DNA of 64,000 nt from Pectobacterium cacticida (GCF_036885195.1 NZ_CP133656.1:62001-126000); one strand, 5' to 3'. Positions 16,162-25,501 are shown, counted from the first letter of the stretch. Notes: generated from the sequence alone by a model not told the origin. Program-made: numbers and translations.

Positions 16162-17913
16162 TCAATGTGGGCGCTGGCTGCTCAGTAAGGTGCGAAAGTG
16201 ATAGCGTAAAAGCCCATTGCAGATCAGGATGATAAAGGTAGTTATGCCCCCGGCGATAAACACGGCGGCGGTGGAATAGCTGTAGTTACCCTCTTCAAAC
16301 GCACGGCTGATCAATGTTGGCAAGACGCGAAAACGTGGGGGTTGTAATATCGCATTGATCGCGAGATCAAATACGCTGCTGCCGAAGCTGGTCAACGTGG
16401 CGGAAATCACGGCAGTAAGAATTAACGGCAAAACGATAGTACGCAGGCGACGCATTAATCCGGCTCCCTGCAACATTGCCGCTTGTAGCTGACTGGCGGG
16501 GATTTGCGACAACGCGCCGAGCAGGATACGCACAGCTACCGGTATCGCCGCTGCGGAGGTCGCCACGATCAGAATGATTGGGCTGCCATAAATATTCAGG
16601 TGCAACTGTGTCGCCAGTGGAGAATTCCAGACAAAAATGAAGCCAATACCCAGGATGACTCCGGGGATCGCCATGGATAAGGTGCAAACAATTTCAATTA
16701 ACGGGTTAAATCGCGACTGCGTAAAGGTCAATATATAGGCAGCAAAGAAAGCAACGAGGGTGCTGAACAGTGCTGAAACCGCCGCTATGGTTAATGAGTG
16801 TGTCGCGGCGTCAAAAAAGGGCGCGTCAAAACCCAACAGATATTGGTAATGGCCGAGTGTCAGATTATCGATATGCAGCCCATCCCATATATTTTCCATC
16901 AGTGAAACCGTCAAACTCGTTAATAATGGAATCCCCAGCGCAATAAGCAAAATAATGCCGACCACCAGACTACAGAGCCGAGGATACGGGCTGACTTGCT
17001 GGGTTTCCGGTTGGGAGCGGCTGGTAAGAAAGCGAGCATGAGTATGCCGCAGCAGCCAGAAATACAGACTGAGCGCAAGGAACAGGATCAATGCTAAATA
17101 ACATGCCAGAATGCCCGCTAAATCAAAGCGAATAGGGCTGAAATTGATAGCCGCATAGATCGTATAAGGCAGCGTCGGGAACCGGTAGCTGGTGGCCAGC
17201 GCAGAAGGGAGGCCAAAATCACCTAGCGTATCGACAAAGACCAATAATAATCCGGAGATAATCGCCGGAATTAATAAAGGCAAGCGCACAGTATATAGGG
17301 TGCGCATTGCGGTCGCTCCAGAGAGGCGCCCGGCGTGAATTAAATCTTTCATACTCCATTGTAAAGCGGCAGAGATAGAGAGGTAGGCGAGGGGAAAGTT
17401 TTTGAAACTCATGATGAGCACTAATCCCCAAGGGGAGAAGACAATTTCTGACGCCAGATTGCTGCCGGACAATTGATAAAAAAAACCATTGCGGCTGGCA
17501 AACAGAATCCAGCCTTGTGCGATCACGAAGGACGGTAAAATCAGTACCAGCCAGACGCAGGGCTCAATAAACCTGGCGCCGGGAAAGCGATATTGATGAC
17601 GTAGTAAAGCCAGCACCGCCCCTAGTAAACCGCCAATGACCGCGCTGCCAGTTGCCAGAAACAGGCTGTTTTTTAACGACGTCATCCATAATGGTCGCTC
17701 AAACAGCGACAGCAGCGTTGCCGGCCGATATTGGTCGATATTAGCGGGAAGAAAGCCTCGCGCCACAACAGCGGCCATCGGCAAAATAATGAGAATGGCA
17801 ATAACCAGCACGATCAGCAGCCCTAACCCACTTTCGGTACGAAAGCGCCGCCAGCGCGAAATCTGCCACTTAGCCGGTGCTATACTGTCGTCTAAAGAGG
17901 AACGATCCATCAT
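16162..17913 (-). CDS. ABC importer permease, fused two-domain (FbpB/SfuB type)
   Basis: 583 residues with about 12 membrane helices: two BPD_transp_1 permease halves in one chain, as in FbpB/SfuB and PhnU-like proteins. The first EAA-type coupling loop lies around DLIHAGRLSGATAMRTLYTV and the second around ASQLQAAMLQGAGLMRRLRT. The N-terminal tail is cytoplasmic. It follows the binding-protein gene by 24 bases and precedes the ATPase gene by 21, so all are one transcript. Membrane channel of the importer. Confidence 0.88.
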   Translation of the reverse strand: MMDRSSLDDSIAPAKWQISRWRRFRTESGLGLLIVLVIAILIILPMAAVVARGFLPANIDQYRPATLLSLFERPLWMTSLKNSLFLATGSAVIGGLLGAVLALLRHQYRFPGARFIEPCVWLVLILPSFVIAQGWILFASRNGFFYQLSGSNLASEIVFSPWGLVLIMSFKNFPLAYLSISAALQWSMKDLIHAGRLSGATAMRTLYTVRLPLLIPAIISGLLLVFVDTLGDFGLPSALATSYRFPTLPYTIYAAINFSPIRFDLAGILACYLALILFLALSLYFWLLRHTHARFLTSRSQPETQQVSPYPRLCSLVVGIILLIALGIPLLTSLTVSLMENIWDGLHIDNLTLGHYQYLLGFDAPFFDAATHSLTIAAVSALFSTLVAFFAAYILTFTQSRFNPLIEIVCTLSMAIPGVILGIGFIFVWNSPLATQLHLNIYGSPIILIVATSAAAIPVAVRILLGALSQIPASQLQAAMLQGAGLMRRLRTIVLPLILTAVISATLTSFGSSVFDLAINAILQPPRFRVLPTLISRAFEEGNYSYSTAAVFIAGGITTFIILICNGLLRYHFRTLLSSQRPH

Positions 17914-17937
17914 GATTCAGATGACTCTATGAGTAAA

Positions 17938-18942
17938 TTAGCGGGCTGATTGATCGGAAAACCAGGTTTTGATTTGGTTTTCCTGCGCAGAGGCCTCTGC
18001 CACCGGCATGAAATTGTACGCGCTGTCGCTGGCTGGCCCGTTCGCGCTTTCGGTGACTGAACGAACCGTGGGTTTAAATAGGCCATCAGCGCCGCCTTTA
18101 TCGATCAGGAACTGCTGGGTTTTTGCCTCAAGCATCCAGTTAACAAATGCTTTCGCGTTATTGGCATGTACAGTTTTGGCTTGGATACCCAGAGTACGAA
18201 TAGTCGCTGGCACACCGGTTTTCGGCCAGATGATCTGCATGTCTGGCTGTTTCTTTTTCAGGGTATACGCATTTTGCGAAGTCAGTAGGGCGGCAGAAAG
18301 CTGTCCTGACTGTAGGGCACGAGCGACGGGGGCGTTAGTTCTTAGAATTTGTATCTGATTATCAAAAAGTTGGCTAAAGAATTGTTGTGCGCGATCCGTA
18401 CCCCATTGATGGAACAGACCTGCGACACAAGGATAGGCTGGCGCGGCAATAGCCGGATCGGCCATCCCAACTTTTCCCTTTAACGCCGGGTTCAATAAAT
18501 CTTGATAGCCTTGTATCTTCACCCTCGCGTCGGGACGCTGAACAATCACGCAGGATGCCGAGATACCTACAGGAAAATAGGCGCGGCTTTTGGGCATTAA
18601 TTGCTTCCCTTCGTCAGTTAATTGCGACTCATTACTGACCTGCACATTAGTTAATAACTGTTTTTTCTTCTCCAAATTATATAAAGCATAATCACCGCCA
18701 TACAGAAGTAAATCCCATTGTGGATTAGACTCTTCTGCGGCAATGCGTGCTAATAATTCGCCGCCGGACATTTTCACAACATCGATTTTAATACCGGTAT
18801 CTTTTTCAAATTGCTGGCCAATAATATCTTCAAAATCATTAGTGTAGAGTGTCAAATTCTCTGTGGCGAGCGCCTGGGAGACGCTGGTACTCACGAGCGT
18901 GATAAATAATAAAGCGGAGAGTTTTTTCTTCATTTTATTCAC
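17938..18942 (-). CDS. ABC importer periplasmic substrate-binding protein
   Basis: 334 residues with a signal peptide (MKKKLSALLFITLVSTSVSQALA). The mature start, ENLTLYTNDFEDIIGQQFEK, is typical of the Fe3+/thiamine/2-aminoethylphosphonate binding-protein class (family 1/6). SGGELLARIAAEESNPQWDL and the GYQDLLNPALKGKVGMADPA hinge segment are also family hallmarks. The iron-binding tyrosine pair (YY) of FbpA-type ferric binders is not evident, and no Fur box was found upstream, so free ferric iron is not the favoured ligand. First gene of the operon, divergent from a LysR regulator 188 bases away. Confidence 0.82.
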   Translation of the reverse strand: MNKMKKKLSALLFITLVSTSVSQALATENLTLYTNDFEDIIGQQFEKDTGIKIDVVKMSGGELLARIAAEESNPQWDLLLYGGDYALYNLEKKKQLLTNVQVSNESQLTDEGKQLMPKSRAYFPVGISASCVIVQRPDARVKIQGYQDLLNPALKGKVGMADPAIAAPAYPCVAGLFHQWGTDRAQQFFSQLFDNQIQILRTNAPVARALQSGQLSAALLTSQNAYTLKKKQPDMQIIWPKTGVPATIRTLGIQAKTVHANNAKAFVNWMLEAKTQQFLIDKGGADGLFKPTVRSVTESANGPASDSAYNFMPVAEASAQENQIKTWFSDQSAR

Positions 18943-19130
18943 CTTGTATTACTATTATGAAAAATACCGACTTCTCTGGATGAGGTGCGTTGATATTATC
19001 AAAACACAGATGGGTGACAAGCCAACGCAGTGTTGAAAGACTTGTGAAATTTTTTCTCAATTAATGTAATTAAAATGACACGTTTCATTGTTATGTTAAA
19101 AAGTTTACTGCGTAGGTTTGGATATGATTT

Positions 19131-20039
19131 ATGTTGTCAAAATTAAAAAATAATTCTATCACTAATATCACCTCATTTATTTACGCGGTTAAGTGCCAGA
19201 ATTTTAGCGAAGCGGGGCGTCAACTCGGCATGTCGGCTTCAGCGATAAGTAAAAATGTGGCGCAGTTGGAAAAAAACCTTAATATTCGACTTTTACGCCG
19301 TTCCACGCGGAGCCTGCAATTGACCGAGGTTGGGGGGCGAGTTTATGAGCGATACCTTAACGTATTAAATTTACTGGACGAGATCGAATCGGAAGTTACT
19401 GATTCAGCTGAAAAATTAAGTGGTAATATCTGCCTGCATTTACCTCGTGTATACGGTGGTCGTTCGATCATTCCCCGACTAAAGCATTTTTCACAACGTT
19501 ACCCAGGTGTTAATTTTGATATCCGCTTAAGCGACAAGCCGTGTAATCTGATTAATGAGGGGGTGGACGTCGCCGTGCAGATTGGAACCATCGCTGACAG
19601 CAGTATGATTGCCAGAAAAATAGACACAGAGCAGCGCATTACCTGTGCTTCTCCTGATTATATTGAACGATACGGTGAACCTATGCATCCGGATAAATTA
19701 CATCAACATCAGTGTCTGATATATCGTTCGCAATTAACTGGGAGGTTGAATAAATGGCATTATCGTGTCGCTCAGGTAATAAATGAATATTTACCCCCTA
19801 CACATTTTTATATTGATGAAGGCATGGGGCTTGTGCGTGCGGCGGATAGCGGTATGGGAATTATCCAGTTGCCTTATAATATGGTTGCCCGTTCTTTGAC
19901 GGCGGGTCGGCTCATTGAAATCCTGAAACCGTTCCGACCAGATAAAACCGATATCTGGTTGGTCTACGCCGACAGGCGTTTGTTACAGCCTCAGGTGCGC
20001 GCGTTAATAGAACACTTACTTATCGATGATGGAGAGTAA
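19131..20039 (+). CDS. LysR-family transcriptional regulator
   Basis: 302 residues. The N-terminal winged helix-turn-helix is clear (FSEAGRQLGMSASAISKNVA then NIRLLRRSTRSLQLTEVG). The C-terminal co-inducer-binding domain contains GVDVAVQIGTIADSSMIARK and the late DSGMGIIQLPYNMV, as in the CrgA/PA2206-like subgroup. It is divergent from the ABC importer/pyrophosphatase operon and likely controls it; LysR proteins usually bind such shared regions. The 188-base gap is AT-rich with no operator I can call firmly. Confidence 0.85.
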   Translation: MLSKLKNNSITNITSFIYAVKCQNFSEAGRQLGMSASAISKNVAQLEKNLNIRLLRRSTRSLQLTEVGGRVYERYLNVLNLLDEIESEVTDSAEKLSGNICLHLPRVYGGRSIIPRLKHFSQRYPGVNFDIRLSDKPCNLINEGVDVAVQIGTIADSSMIARKIDTEQRITCASPDYIERYGEPMHPDKLHQHQCLIYRSQLTGRLNKWHYRVAQVINEYLPPTHFYIDEGMGLVRAADSGMGIIQLPYNMVARSLTAGRLIEILKPFRPDKTDIWLVYADRRLLQPQVRALIEHLLIDDGE

Positions 20040-20261
20040 GCGTAATTTTCACCGACAGATCTGAAAAACCGTACGCAGCAATCTATTGCTCTGGTATCTG
20101 CATTTTACCTCACTGCCACGATGTATATAGTGGTTTATTACGCATATTGATGTTAATGCGCCATTTTTATCCGCAACCATAATGATCTTTTCTTATCTTT
20201 TTTTCTGTTTTATGCGTACTTTGAGCAAGAAGTTTACGATGTTTTTATGTAGGGGATGAGG

Positions 20262-21173
20262 ATGTCGTTGAAAGATGCGCTGCTAGCGCTTTGTGTTGTG
20301 GTGTTATGGGGCGTAAATTTTGTGGTGATTAAGGTTGGATTGAACGATATGCCGCCCTTTTTATTGGCAGGTTTGCGCTTTTCTTTGGTGGCAATTCCAG
20401 CGATTTTCTTTATTCCTTTTCCGCGAATTCCCCTCAAATGGCTGCTTGCTTATGGCATGACGATTAGCTTTGGCCAGTTCGGTTTCTTGTTCCTTGCTAT
20501 CAAATTAGGGATGCCTGCGGGAATTACCTCGCTGGTGTTGCAAGCTCAGGCTTTCTTCACCCTGCTGGTTGGCGCGATCTTCTTGTCGGAAACGCTACGC
20601 TGGAATCATATTGTTGGCATTCTTGTGGCCGCGCTAGGGATGGTGGTGCTGGCAGAAGGGCGCACGGCGCTGCAAATGTCCTCCGGTATGACCACCACCA
20701 CGCTGCTGCTGACGCTGGCGGCGGCGCTGTCATGGGCGGTCGGTAACATCGTCAATAAAGTTATCATGAGCAAAAACAGTGATGTACGTATCATGTCGCT
20801 GGTGGTGTGGGGCGCACTGGTGCCTGTCGTGCCGTTTTTCATCAGTTCCTGGCTGTTCGAAGGCAGGGACGCAATTGCCCAAAGTTTAACGACGATCCAA
20901 CTGCCGACGATATTATCTCTGGTTTATCTGGCATTTGCGGCCACCATCATCGGCTACGGGATTTGGGGAAACCTGCTGGCCCGCTACGAAACCTGGCGCG
21001 TGGCGCCCTTGTCGCTGTTGGTGCCGGTGGTTGGGCTGGTCAGCGCCGCCGTTTTTCTTGGCGAATCGCTCTCGCTGCTGCAAATCATGGGGGCGGTGTT
21101 GATTATGGTCGGCCTACTGGTGAATGTGTTTGGTACGCGGTTACGTTCATGGCGACCTGTGCGGCAGTCGTGA
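20262..21173 (+). CDS. eamA: EamA-family exporter (probable O-acetylserine/cysteine exporter)
   Basis: About 303 residues, ten membrane helices in two EamA repeats (LWGVNFVVIKVGLNDMPPFL in repeat 1; AALSWAVGNIVNKVI in repeat 2). Sequence and length resemble E. coli EamA (YdeD), which exports O-acetylserine and cysteine. ATG occurs at 20256 and 20262; the AGGGG ribosome-binding site at 20251-20255 gives proper spacing only for 20262. It stands alone. The substrate is assigned from similarity, and other drug/metabolite exporters of the family are close. Confidence 0.75.
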   Translation: MSLKDALLALCVVVLWGVNFVVIKVGLNDMPPFLLAGLRFSLVAIPAIFFIPFPRIPLKWLLAYGMTISFGQFGFLFLAIKLGMPAGITSLVLQAQAFFTLLVGAIFLSETLRWNHIVGILVAALGMVVLAEGRTALQMSSGMTTTTLLLTLAAALSWAVGNIVNKVIMSKNSDVRIMSLVVWGALVPVVPFFISSWLFEGRDAIAQSLTTIQLPTILSLVYLAFAATIIGYGIWGNLLARYETWRVAPLSLLVPVVGLVSAAVFLGESLSLLQIMGAVLIMVGLLVNVFGTRLRSWRPVRQS

Positions 21174-21546
21174 AGTGTCGTGGGCGGGAATGTTATTACG
21201 TTTAATGCCGTTGGCGTAGTGAGGTTGCTAGGTTGTATCCCTTAATTTAACAACCGCTTCAAATATAACCTGATCGTTTCCAGTTTAAGCATACTCAGGT
21301 AGTTTCTGGCTATTTTTTCCGAGCGCGTTATTCAAGGGATAACATAGAAACAATTTGGTAGATTGCGCTGGAAAAGCGAGTTTATGAGAATGTAAATAAT
21401 GTTCATTCTCATTTTCAGATAAGCCGGCAGCTAACGATAGCGGAAGAGGGAATAATTCTGTGCTTTATCATTGGATTGCCGCTATAGGGCAACCCAATGT
21501 TGAGGTGAGTGAGCGTTAATCGATTTTAGGTTAACGCCCCCAAATG
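21174..21546. other. Gene-free region with three inverted repeats
   Basis: Lies between the 3' ends of the convergent eamA and permease genes. ATGAGAATG and CATTCTCAT (21384-21412) form perfect 9-base arms 11 bases apart. CATTGG(A)TTGCC and GGGCAACCCAATG (21469-21499) form an imperfect stem. GCGTTAA and TTAACGC (21513-21537) form a 7-base stem just past the permease stop, a likely terminator. No coding sequence is convincing here. Confidence 0.5.
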
Positions 21547-22908
21547 TTATTTCATGTCGGCGATAAGCGGTTCAAGTAGCGTTTTCCGCCGTGTCTTGGT
21601 GGTGAGAAAATAGAGGTAGCCGAGCACCATGAAGGTGCAGAATAGCCCGCCGATCATGGGGTTAAACCAGAGCATGGCTATCAGGCAGATAATGGCGCAG
21701 AGCAGTGCAAAGGCAGGGATGAGCGGGTAACCGGGCGCCCGGTAGCTGCGTGCCATATTGGGTGCGCTGCGGCGCAGGCGGAACAGGCTTAACATGCTCA
21801 TGATATACATGACGATGGCGCCGAAAACCGCCATGGTGATCATGGCGGCGGTCAGGCTCATTCCCTGGAGATTCACGCCATCGCAAAAGATGGCCGCAAT
21901 CCCGATTGCGCCGCCAGCCAGAATAGCGCGGTGCGGCGTGTGGAAGCGGGATAGTTTGGCCAACCCCGGTGGTAGATAGCCCGCGCGTGCTAATGCGAAG
22001 AACTGGCGAGAATAGCCCAGAATAATGCCGTGGAAGCTGGCGATTAGGCCGAATAAGCCAATCCACACCAGCATATGCATCCAGTTGGAGTTTTCCCCGA
22101 CGATGAGCTTCATCGCCTGCGGGAGTGGGTCGTTGAGGTCGGAGAGTTGTCGCCAATCACCCGCGCCCCCAGCCATCAACATGACGCCGATCGCCAATAC
22201 CACCAGCGTCAGGATACCGCTGACGTAGGCGCGTGGTATGGTGCGTTTCGGATCTTTCGCCTCTTCCGCCGCCATTGCCGCGCCCTCGATGGCGAGAAAA
22301 AACCAGATCGCGAACGGTATCGCCGCAAATATGCCGGAAATCGCACTGGACGAGAATTCATGTTGTCCCGCCCAGCCGTGGGCAACGAAGTTGCTCAGGC
22401 TGAAACCTGGTGCCACGACGCCCATGAACACTAACAGTTCCATGACGGCCAGCAGCGTGACGACCAGCTCAAACATCGCCGCCAGTTTCACACCGAGAAT
22501 GTTGAGTGTCATGAAGATCAGGTAGGCGCCAACGGCGGCGATTTTGGGATCCAGCTCGGGATATTGCACGTTCAGGTACGCGCCTATCGCCATCGAGATG
22601 GCCGGCGGAGCGAAAACAAACTCAATGAGCGTCGCCATACCCGCAATTAATCCGCCCAGATCGCCGAACGCCAAACGGCTATAGGCGAAAGGGCCACCGG
22701 CATGTGGAATGGCTGTGGTCAGTTCGGTAAAGCTAAAAATGAAACAGGTATACATCGCAGCGATAAATAGCGTAGTCACCAAAAATCCCAATGTCCCCGC
22801 GACGCCCCAACCGTAACTCCAGCCAAAATATTCGCCGGAAATGACCAATCCTACCGCTATGCCCCATAAATGCAGGGCGCCCAGTGTGGGCTTAAGTTTG
22901 CTCGTCAT
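21547..22908 (-). CDS. Ethanolamine permease (APC family)
   Basis: About 453 residues, 12 membrane helices, of the amino acid-polyamine-organocation superfamily and closest in pattern to ethanolamine permeases: LWGIAVGLVISGEYFGWSYG, then AIPHAGGPFAYSRLAFGDLG and FALARAGYLPPGLAKLSRFH. The frame is open upstream to 22989, but the start MTSKLKPTLGALHLWG at 22908 fits homologues better; the extra 27 residues are low in family features. It is divergent from an amino-alcohol kinase gene and near an AraC regulator, suggesting uptake of ethanolamine (or 1-aminopropan-2-ol) for use as carbon/nitrogen source. Confidence 0.82.
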   Translation of the reverse strand: MTSKLKPTLGALHLWGIAVGLVISGEYFGWSYGWGVAGTLGFLVTTLFIAAMYTCFIFSFTELTTAIPHAGGPFAYSRLAFGDLGGLIAGMATLIEFVFAPPAISMAIGAYLNVQYPELDPKIAAVGAYLIFMTLNILGVKLAAMFELVVTLLAVMELLVFMGVVAPGFSLSNFVAHGWAGQHEFSSSAISGIFAAIPFAIWFFLAIEGAAMAAEEAKDPKRTIPRAYVSGILTLVVLAIGVMLMAGGAGDWRQLSDLNDPLPQAMKLIVGENSNWMHMLVWIGLFGLIASFHGIILGYSRQFFALARAGYLPPGLAKLSRFHTPHRAILAGGAIGIAAIFCDGVNLQGMSLTAAMITMAVFGAIVMYIMSMLSLFRLRRSAPNMARSYRAPGYPLIPAFALLCAIICLIAMLWFNPMIGGLFCTFMVLGYLYFLTTKTRRKTLLEPLIADMK

Positions 22909-23165
22909 TATGCTATCCCCGTCAGTCTGTTCATGGTTATTCGGGGCTGGCGCTGCGGCCCCTTTGGCTTGTTTAGCGATAATGCCCACGCTTGCTAGCG
23001 GAAAACTTGACGCTGTCGTACTGAATGCTGTGTGCTGAGGTCAACTTTTGTGAGGGACATTGCCGCAGCGCATTCCGGAGTCAAATTGGCGTTACGGCGC
23101 GTCAAGTTTCCAGGCCCGGCACACGCCATGCTGAATGCTCATTGACTTGTGTCGGAGTGGGAACC

Positions 23166-24173
23166 ATGAGCGCTAAACAATATGACACCTTGAGCCACGC
23201 AGAAATTACGTCACTGGCGCAGCGGGCACTGGCCTGCTATCCGGCGGCGTTACAGGGGGAATTGCGGCTGTTGTGCCGCTCGGAAAATGCGACATTTCTG
23301 GTGACAGCGGCGGGTAAGCACTATGCGCTGCGGCTCCATCGCAGCCATTATCATCAAAAAATGGAAATCGAGAGCGAACTGCTGTGGCTAGATGCGCTAC
23401 GTGAGACGGGAATTATCGTGCCGGAAGCGATACGTGATGCGCGTGGGGAACGCGTGCAGTCGTTAAATCTAGCGGATGGATCTTGTCGCTATGCCGTGCT
23501 GTTCCACTGGATTGATGGCGAGATGCCGACCACCAGCATTGATCCGCGTGCGTTCCGCCAATTGGGGGAAATTACCGCGCACCTGCACCAACATAGCCGC
23601 CAATGGCATAAGCCCGAGGGTTTTCAGCGCATTATCTGGGATCATCATACGATGGTGAGTGAGCAGAGCCACTGGGGAGACTGGCGTGACGCGCCAAACC
23701 TACCGCTTGCCGCATACGGCGTGATTGAGGAAGCGATTGATCGCATAGGTAGAGAGATGGCGGAATTTGGTAAAGCGCCGCACCGGTATGGGTTGATTCA
23801 TGCCGATTTGCGCCTGACTAACCTGCTGCTGCATCACGGTGAAACGCGCGTGATCGATTTTGACGATTGCGGGATGGGGTGGTATTTGCACGATCTGGCG
23901 GCGGCGATCAGCTTTGTTGAGCATCATCCGCGTGCGGCGGAGTGGGTCGAAAACTGGCTGAAGGGGTACGAACGCGTGGCGCACGTCAGCGATGAGGAAC
24001 TGGCGCTGTTACCGACGCTGCTGATTCAACGGCGCATCCAGCTTACCGCGTGGGTAGGATCGCACGCGCAAACCGAGATGGCGCAGAGTCTTGGGCCGGA
24101 TTGGGCGCAGCACAGCGTACGTCTGTGTCGGCGGTATCTGGAAACTCACGATTTGCCGCTTGGCGTGGCATGA
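23166..24173 (+). CDS. APH-family kinase, probable ethanolamine (amino-alcohol) kinase
   Basis: 335 residues of the aminoglycoside phosphotransferase/choline-kinase fold. Visible motifs: nucleotide loop LLCRSENATFLV, ATP-binding lysine-like YALRLHR, the Brenner motif YGLIHADLRLTNLLLHHG with catalytic D, and the metal-binding VIDFDDCGMGWYLHDLA. The start at 23166 is chosen over the longer open frame because MSAKQYDTLSHAEI begins the fold and the upstream segment reads as non-coding. Divergent pairing with an ethanolamine permease suggests it phosphorylates ethanolamine, as in the amino-alcohol kinase route described in Erwinia carotovora. The next enzyme, a PLP-dependent phospholyase, is not in the window. 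The substrate is inferred. Confidence 0.7.
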   Translation: MSAKQYDTLSHAEITSLAQRALACYPAALQGELRLLCRSENATFLVTAAGKHYALRLHRSHYHQKMEIESELLWLDALRETGIIVPEAIRDARGERVQSLNLADGSCRYAVLFHWIDGEMPTTSIDPRAFRQLGEITAHLHQHSRQWHKPEGFQRIIWDHHTMVSEQSHWGDWRDAPNLPLAAYGVIEEAIDRIGREMAEFGKAPHRYGLIHADLRLTNLLLHHGETRVIDFDDCGMGWYLHDLAAAISFVEHHPRAAEWVENWLKGYERVAHVSDEELALLPTLLIQRRIQLTAWVGSHAQTEMAQSLGPDWAQHSVRLCRRYLETHDLPLGVA

Positions 24174-24270
24174 ATGCACCACAGGCGTGCAGTTTGCGCC
24201 AGAGTAGACCTGTTGTGTTGAAAAAAGTCCTATAACCCATTGATTTCCCGTTATTACAAGCTGGTACGAA

Positions 24271-24313
24271 ATTTGCTGTAACTATGCTGGTAGTAAACAT
24301 GCTGATAGTAACT
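24271..24313. promoter_or_regulatory. Tandem repeats upstream of the araC-type gene
   Basis: ATGCTGGTAGTAAAC (24284-24298) and ATGCTGATAGTAACT (24299-24313) lie back to back, 13 of 15 positions alike. A third, weaker copy (ATTTGCTGTAACT) lies at 24271-24283. Direct repeats of this size near a promoter suit an AraC-type activator, perhaps acting on its own gene, which starts 57 bases later. Confidence 0.45.
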
Positions 24314-24369
24314 TGCCGATCGTTTTATTACCCGTTGGCGGATAGCGTGATATGGCGAGGTGAAAGACA

Positions 24370-25428
24370 ATGGAAAATGCGATGTATGCGTCAGTACTGA
24401 ACGCGGCATCCTCCTGCCACTGTGGTGTGTTGGCGGCGGCGGCGACCGGGCTTGGCGATTTTATTCATGATAATGGCGGCGATGCCGATCGCATCTTCGG
24501 CATCAGCGGCGTCGATCCTGAACGGCTTGCCAGCCCGACGCTTAGCCTGGGGCTGGTGAATTATTGTCGCGTTATGGAGGAAGCGGCGCGTCATTCGGGC
24601 GTTGATAATTTCGGTTTACGCTACGGCAAGCAGTTTAAACCGCAGTCATTAGGCCTGATCGGTTACATCGGTTTATGCTCGGAGACGTTGGAACAGGCGC
24701 TGCATAATGTGGTGCGGGCGTTTCCCTGCCATCAGCACGATACGCTAACCCGTATGGTAGATAAGGGCGACTGCTGGCGGCTGGATTATCAGGTGCGGCA
24801 CGGGGCTATTTTACACCGCCGTCAGGATGCGGAACTGACGCTGGGTATGTTCCTCAACCTGATTCGTCATGTGTTGGGCCGCCATTGGGCGCCGCGTGAA
24901 GTGCATTTTGAGCACCCGCGCCCAGAAATGTGGCATGAACACTGTAAGGTTTTTGATGCGCCGGTGTACTTCGACCAGCCGTACAATTCGCTGTTTATTC
25001 CCAAGCAGCAATTAACCCGCGCTATGCCGGAGCGCGATATGACGCTATTAATGGTGATGCAGGATGCCATCCGCCGTCTGAATGAAACGTCGCCGCAGCA
25101 AAGCATTGTCGACCAGGTGCGCACGCAGGTGCATTTGTTATTGATGCAGAAAGAGCCAACGTTGGAGGAGGTGGCGGAAAAAGTCGGCTTGTCCAGTTGG
25201 TCGCTACAACGCCGCCTGCGGGAAGAAGGACTCAGTTTCTCTCTGTTAGTCGATAAGTTGCGTTGTGAAATGGCGACGCACTACCTGCAACAAAAACAGC
25301 TGCCGATTTCGGAAATGGCGCTGTTGCTCGGCTACTCTGAGGTGAGCGCGTTTTCCCGCGCGTTCCGACGCTGGTTCGGCATTAGCCCACGCCAGTGGCG
25401 TAAGGGAGATTCCCTCAATCTTTCCTAG
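24370..25428 (+). CDS. AraC-family transcriptional regulator (OruR-like)
   Basis: 352 residues. Residues 1-240 form the arabinose-binding-like N-terminal domain of the OruR/ArgR-type subgroup (SLGLVNYCRVMEEAARHSGV, GLRYGKQFKPQSLGLIGYIG). The last ~100 residues hold two helix-turn-helix motifs: EEVAEKVGLSSWSLQRRLRE and the signature region ISEMALLLGYSEVSAFSRAF then RRWFGISPRQWR. It lies 196 bases after the amino-alcohol kinase gene on the same strand and probably activates the permease/kinase pair in response to ethanolamine or a product. The effector is inferred from context. Confidence 0.82.
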   Translation: MENAMYASVLNAASSCHCGVLAAAATGLGDFIHDNGGDADRIFGISGVDPERLASPTLSLGLVNYCRVMEEAARHSGVDNFGLRYGKQFKPQSLGLIGYIGLCSETLEQALHNVVRAFPCHQHDTLTRMVDKGDCWRLDYQVRHGAILHRRQDAELTLGMFLNLIRHVLGRHWAPREVHFEHPRPEMWHEHCKVFDAPVYFDQPYNSLFIPKQQLTRAMPERDMTLLMVMQDAIRRLNETSPQQSIVDQVRTQVHLLLMQKEPTLEEVAEKVGLSSWSLQRRLREEGLSFSLLVDKLRCEMATHYLQQKQLPISEMALLLGYSEVSAFSRAFRRWFGISPRQWRKGDSLNLS

Positions 25429-25476
25429 TGTTGAAGACGCTTTCCTGATAATCAACGCCTCTCTTATCGATTTCCA

Positions 25477-25501
25477 CCTCGCCTTGTGGGGCGGGGTTTT
25501 T
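25477..25501 (+). terminator. Rho-independent terminator after the araC-type gene
   Basis: CCTCGCC and GGGCGGGG pair around a short loop with one mismatch, followed by TTTTT, about 50 bases past the stop codon. Confidence 0.7.

Noticed and set aside
18943..19130. Fur box before the Fe3+-type ABC importer
   Set aside because: No acceptable match to three GATAAT-type hexamers; AT-rich sequence alone is not evidence.
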